Of a stretch of 5,214 nucleotides of DNA, positions 4,937 through 5,214 are shown piece by piece. This DNA is from Candidatus Nomurabacteria bacterium (lineage in GTDB: Bacteria > Patescibacteriota > Minisyncoccia > Phycocordibacterales > PALSA-1337). The notes beneath the pieces were generated by a model. That model was not told the DNA's origin and did no database searches. It was given only the letters and a program-made list of their open reading frames with translations. The position numbers and the translations under genes were made by a program. Location of the stretch: NCBI GenBank assembly GCA_943349555.1, contig CALQZK010000035.1, positions 1 to 5,214 on the forward strand, given 5' to 3'. Every line of letters begins with the position of its first letter. The stretch's first letter is position 1.

Positions 4937-5089
4937 CTAAAACAAAATCTTAATGAGCAAACCCACCAACACCACCCCCGCCAAAGTCACAGGCAAAAGA
5001 AAAAGATTTTCCCTCCATGGCTTCTTCTTTCTTTCTGCGATCCATTCGTCCCGATATTTACAGAAAATTTCTTTTAGAAGAGACTTCAT
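4937..5089 (-). CDS. Small single-span membrane protein, function unknown
   Basis: A 50-residue reading frame starting at ATG 5089 and ending with TAG at 4937-4939. The N-terminal half is polar and strongly basic (MKSLLKEIFCKYRDEW, then ERKKKPWR at 19-26). Residues 29-50 are a continuous hydrophobic segment, LFLLPVTLAGVVLVGLLIKI. This predicts a C-terminally anchored membrane protein with its basic end in the cytoplasm. It lies 11 nt after the pgk stop on the same strand, so it is probably co-transcribed; no Shine-Dalgarno or good -10 element precedes it. I do not recognise a family. Support for it being real: it fills the whole space between pgk and the toxin gene exactly, its layout is membrane-protein-like, and the alternative is an unexplained gap of about 165 bp. 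Confidence 0.6.
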   Translation of the reverse strand: MKSLLKEIFCKYRDEWIAERKKKPWRENLFLLPVTLAGVVLVGLLIKILF

Positions 5090-5100
5090 TTAATATTTAA

Positions 5101-5214
5101 TTAAGCTTTTGATTTTTCTAACGCCTCAATTCCTGACAAGGTTCCTTTCGCTAGGAATTCCAGCATCGCCCCCCCGCCTGTAGAGACAAAGGTAAATTTA
5201 TCTTCATTCCCAAG
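5101..5214 (-). CDS. pgk: Phosphoglycerate kinase, C-terminal 37 residues (5' part outside window)
   Basis: The frame is open to the right edge and ends with TAA at 5101-5103. The fragment reads LGNEDKFTFVSTGGGAMLEF, then LAKGTLSGIEALEKSKA. It contains the highly conserved STGGGAxLEF loop near the phosphate-transfer site of PGK and the usual G-IEAL ending. PGK is a cytosolic glycolytic enzyme that makes ATP from 1,3-bisphosphoglycerate and ADP. A run of seven G bases within the Gly codons keeps frame. Start, promoter and the N-terminal domain cannot be assessed. It is followed after 11 nt by the small membrane-protein gene. Confidence 0.93.
   Translation of the reverse strand, partial: LGNEDKFTFVSTGGGAMLEFLAKGTLSGIEALEKSKA

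Noticed and set aside
5169..5175. Seven-base C run in pgk as a possible frameshift site
   Set aside because: The conserved STGGGA motif and downstream residues read in one frame through the run, so no shift is needed.
1..5214. Alternative genetic code (TGA as Gly, as in some candidate phyla), prompted by absence of TGA stops
   Set aside because: None of the genes has an in-frame TGA at a conserved Gly; Gly is always GGN. Nine stops (7 TAA, 2 TAG) are too few to argue from lack of TGA.

Overview
The window looks like a piece of chromosome from a Candidate Phyla Radiation (Patescibacteria, Parcubacteria-like) bacterium. This is inferred from the gene set and style: a short ComEC without its nuclease domain and with an SGYNITII motif, a RecJ with diverged DHHA1 motifs, very tight packing, AT-rich sequence, and no Shine-Dalgarno sequence before any start codon. 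There is no taxonomic marker gene here, so the assignment is a judgement. The genetic code appears standard: the nine visible stops are seven TAA and two TAG, and no gene needs a read-through TGA.

Layout, left to right: the 3' part of an Fe/Mn superoxide dismutase (+); then a minus-strand DNA-metabolism cluster transcribed recJ (ssDNA exonuclease), rnhA (RNase HI), comEC (DNA uptake channel), which ends in a 73-nt tail-to-tail overlap with the SOD gene. A 38-bp gap separates recJ from a divergent HIT-family gene (+). A DinJ/YafQ-type toxin-antitoxin pair (+) follows directly. It meets, with no intervening base, a minus-strand pair: the 3' end of pgk (phosphoglycerate kinase) and a 50-residue single-membrane-span protein. 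No stretch above 100 bases lacks a gene. No RNA gene, CRISPR array, insertion sequence or convincing intrinsic terminator was seen.

The most striking pattern is regulatory. Four of the genes (recJ, rnhA, the HIT gene and the antitoxin) carry an extended -10 element, TGA-TATAAT or a one-base variant, whose hexamer ends 6 or 7 bases before the ATG. That places the expected transcription start on, or one base before, the first base of the coding sequence, so these mRNAs should be leaderless, which fits the absence of Shine-Dalgarno sites. The recJ and HIT promoters lie back to back in 38 bp and must compete. The toxin-antitoxin promoter also contains a 25-bp near-perfect palindrome over its -35 box, a likely operator for the antitoxin.

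recJ, rnhA and comEC all deal with single-stranded or imported DNA or with RNA-DNA hybrids, and plausibly form one transcription unit with internal promoters. The remaining genes are housekeeping (SOD, HIT, pgk) or stress-related (toxin-antitoxin).
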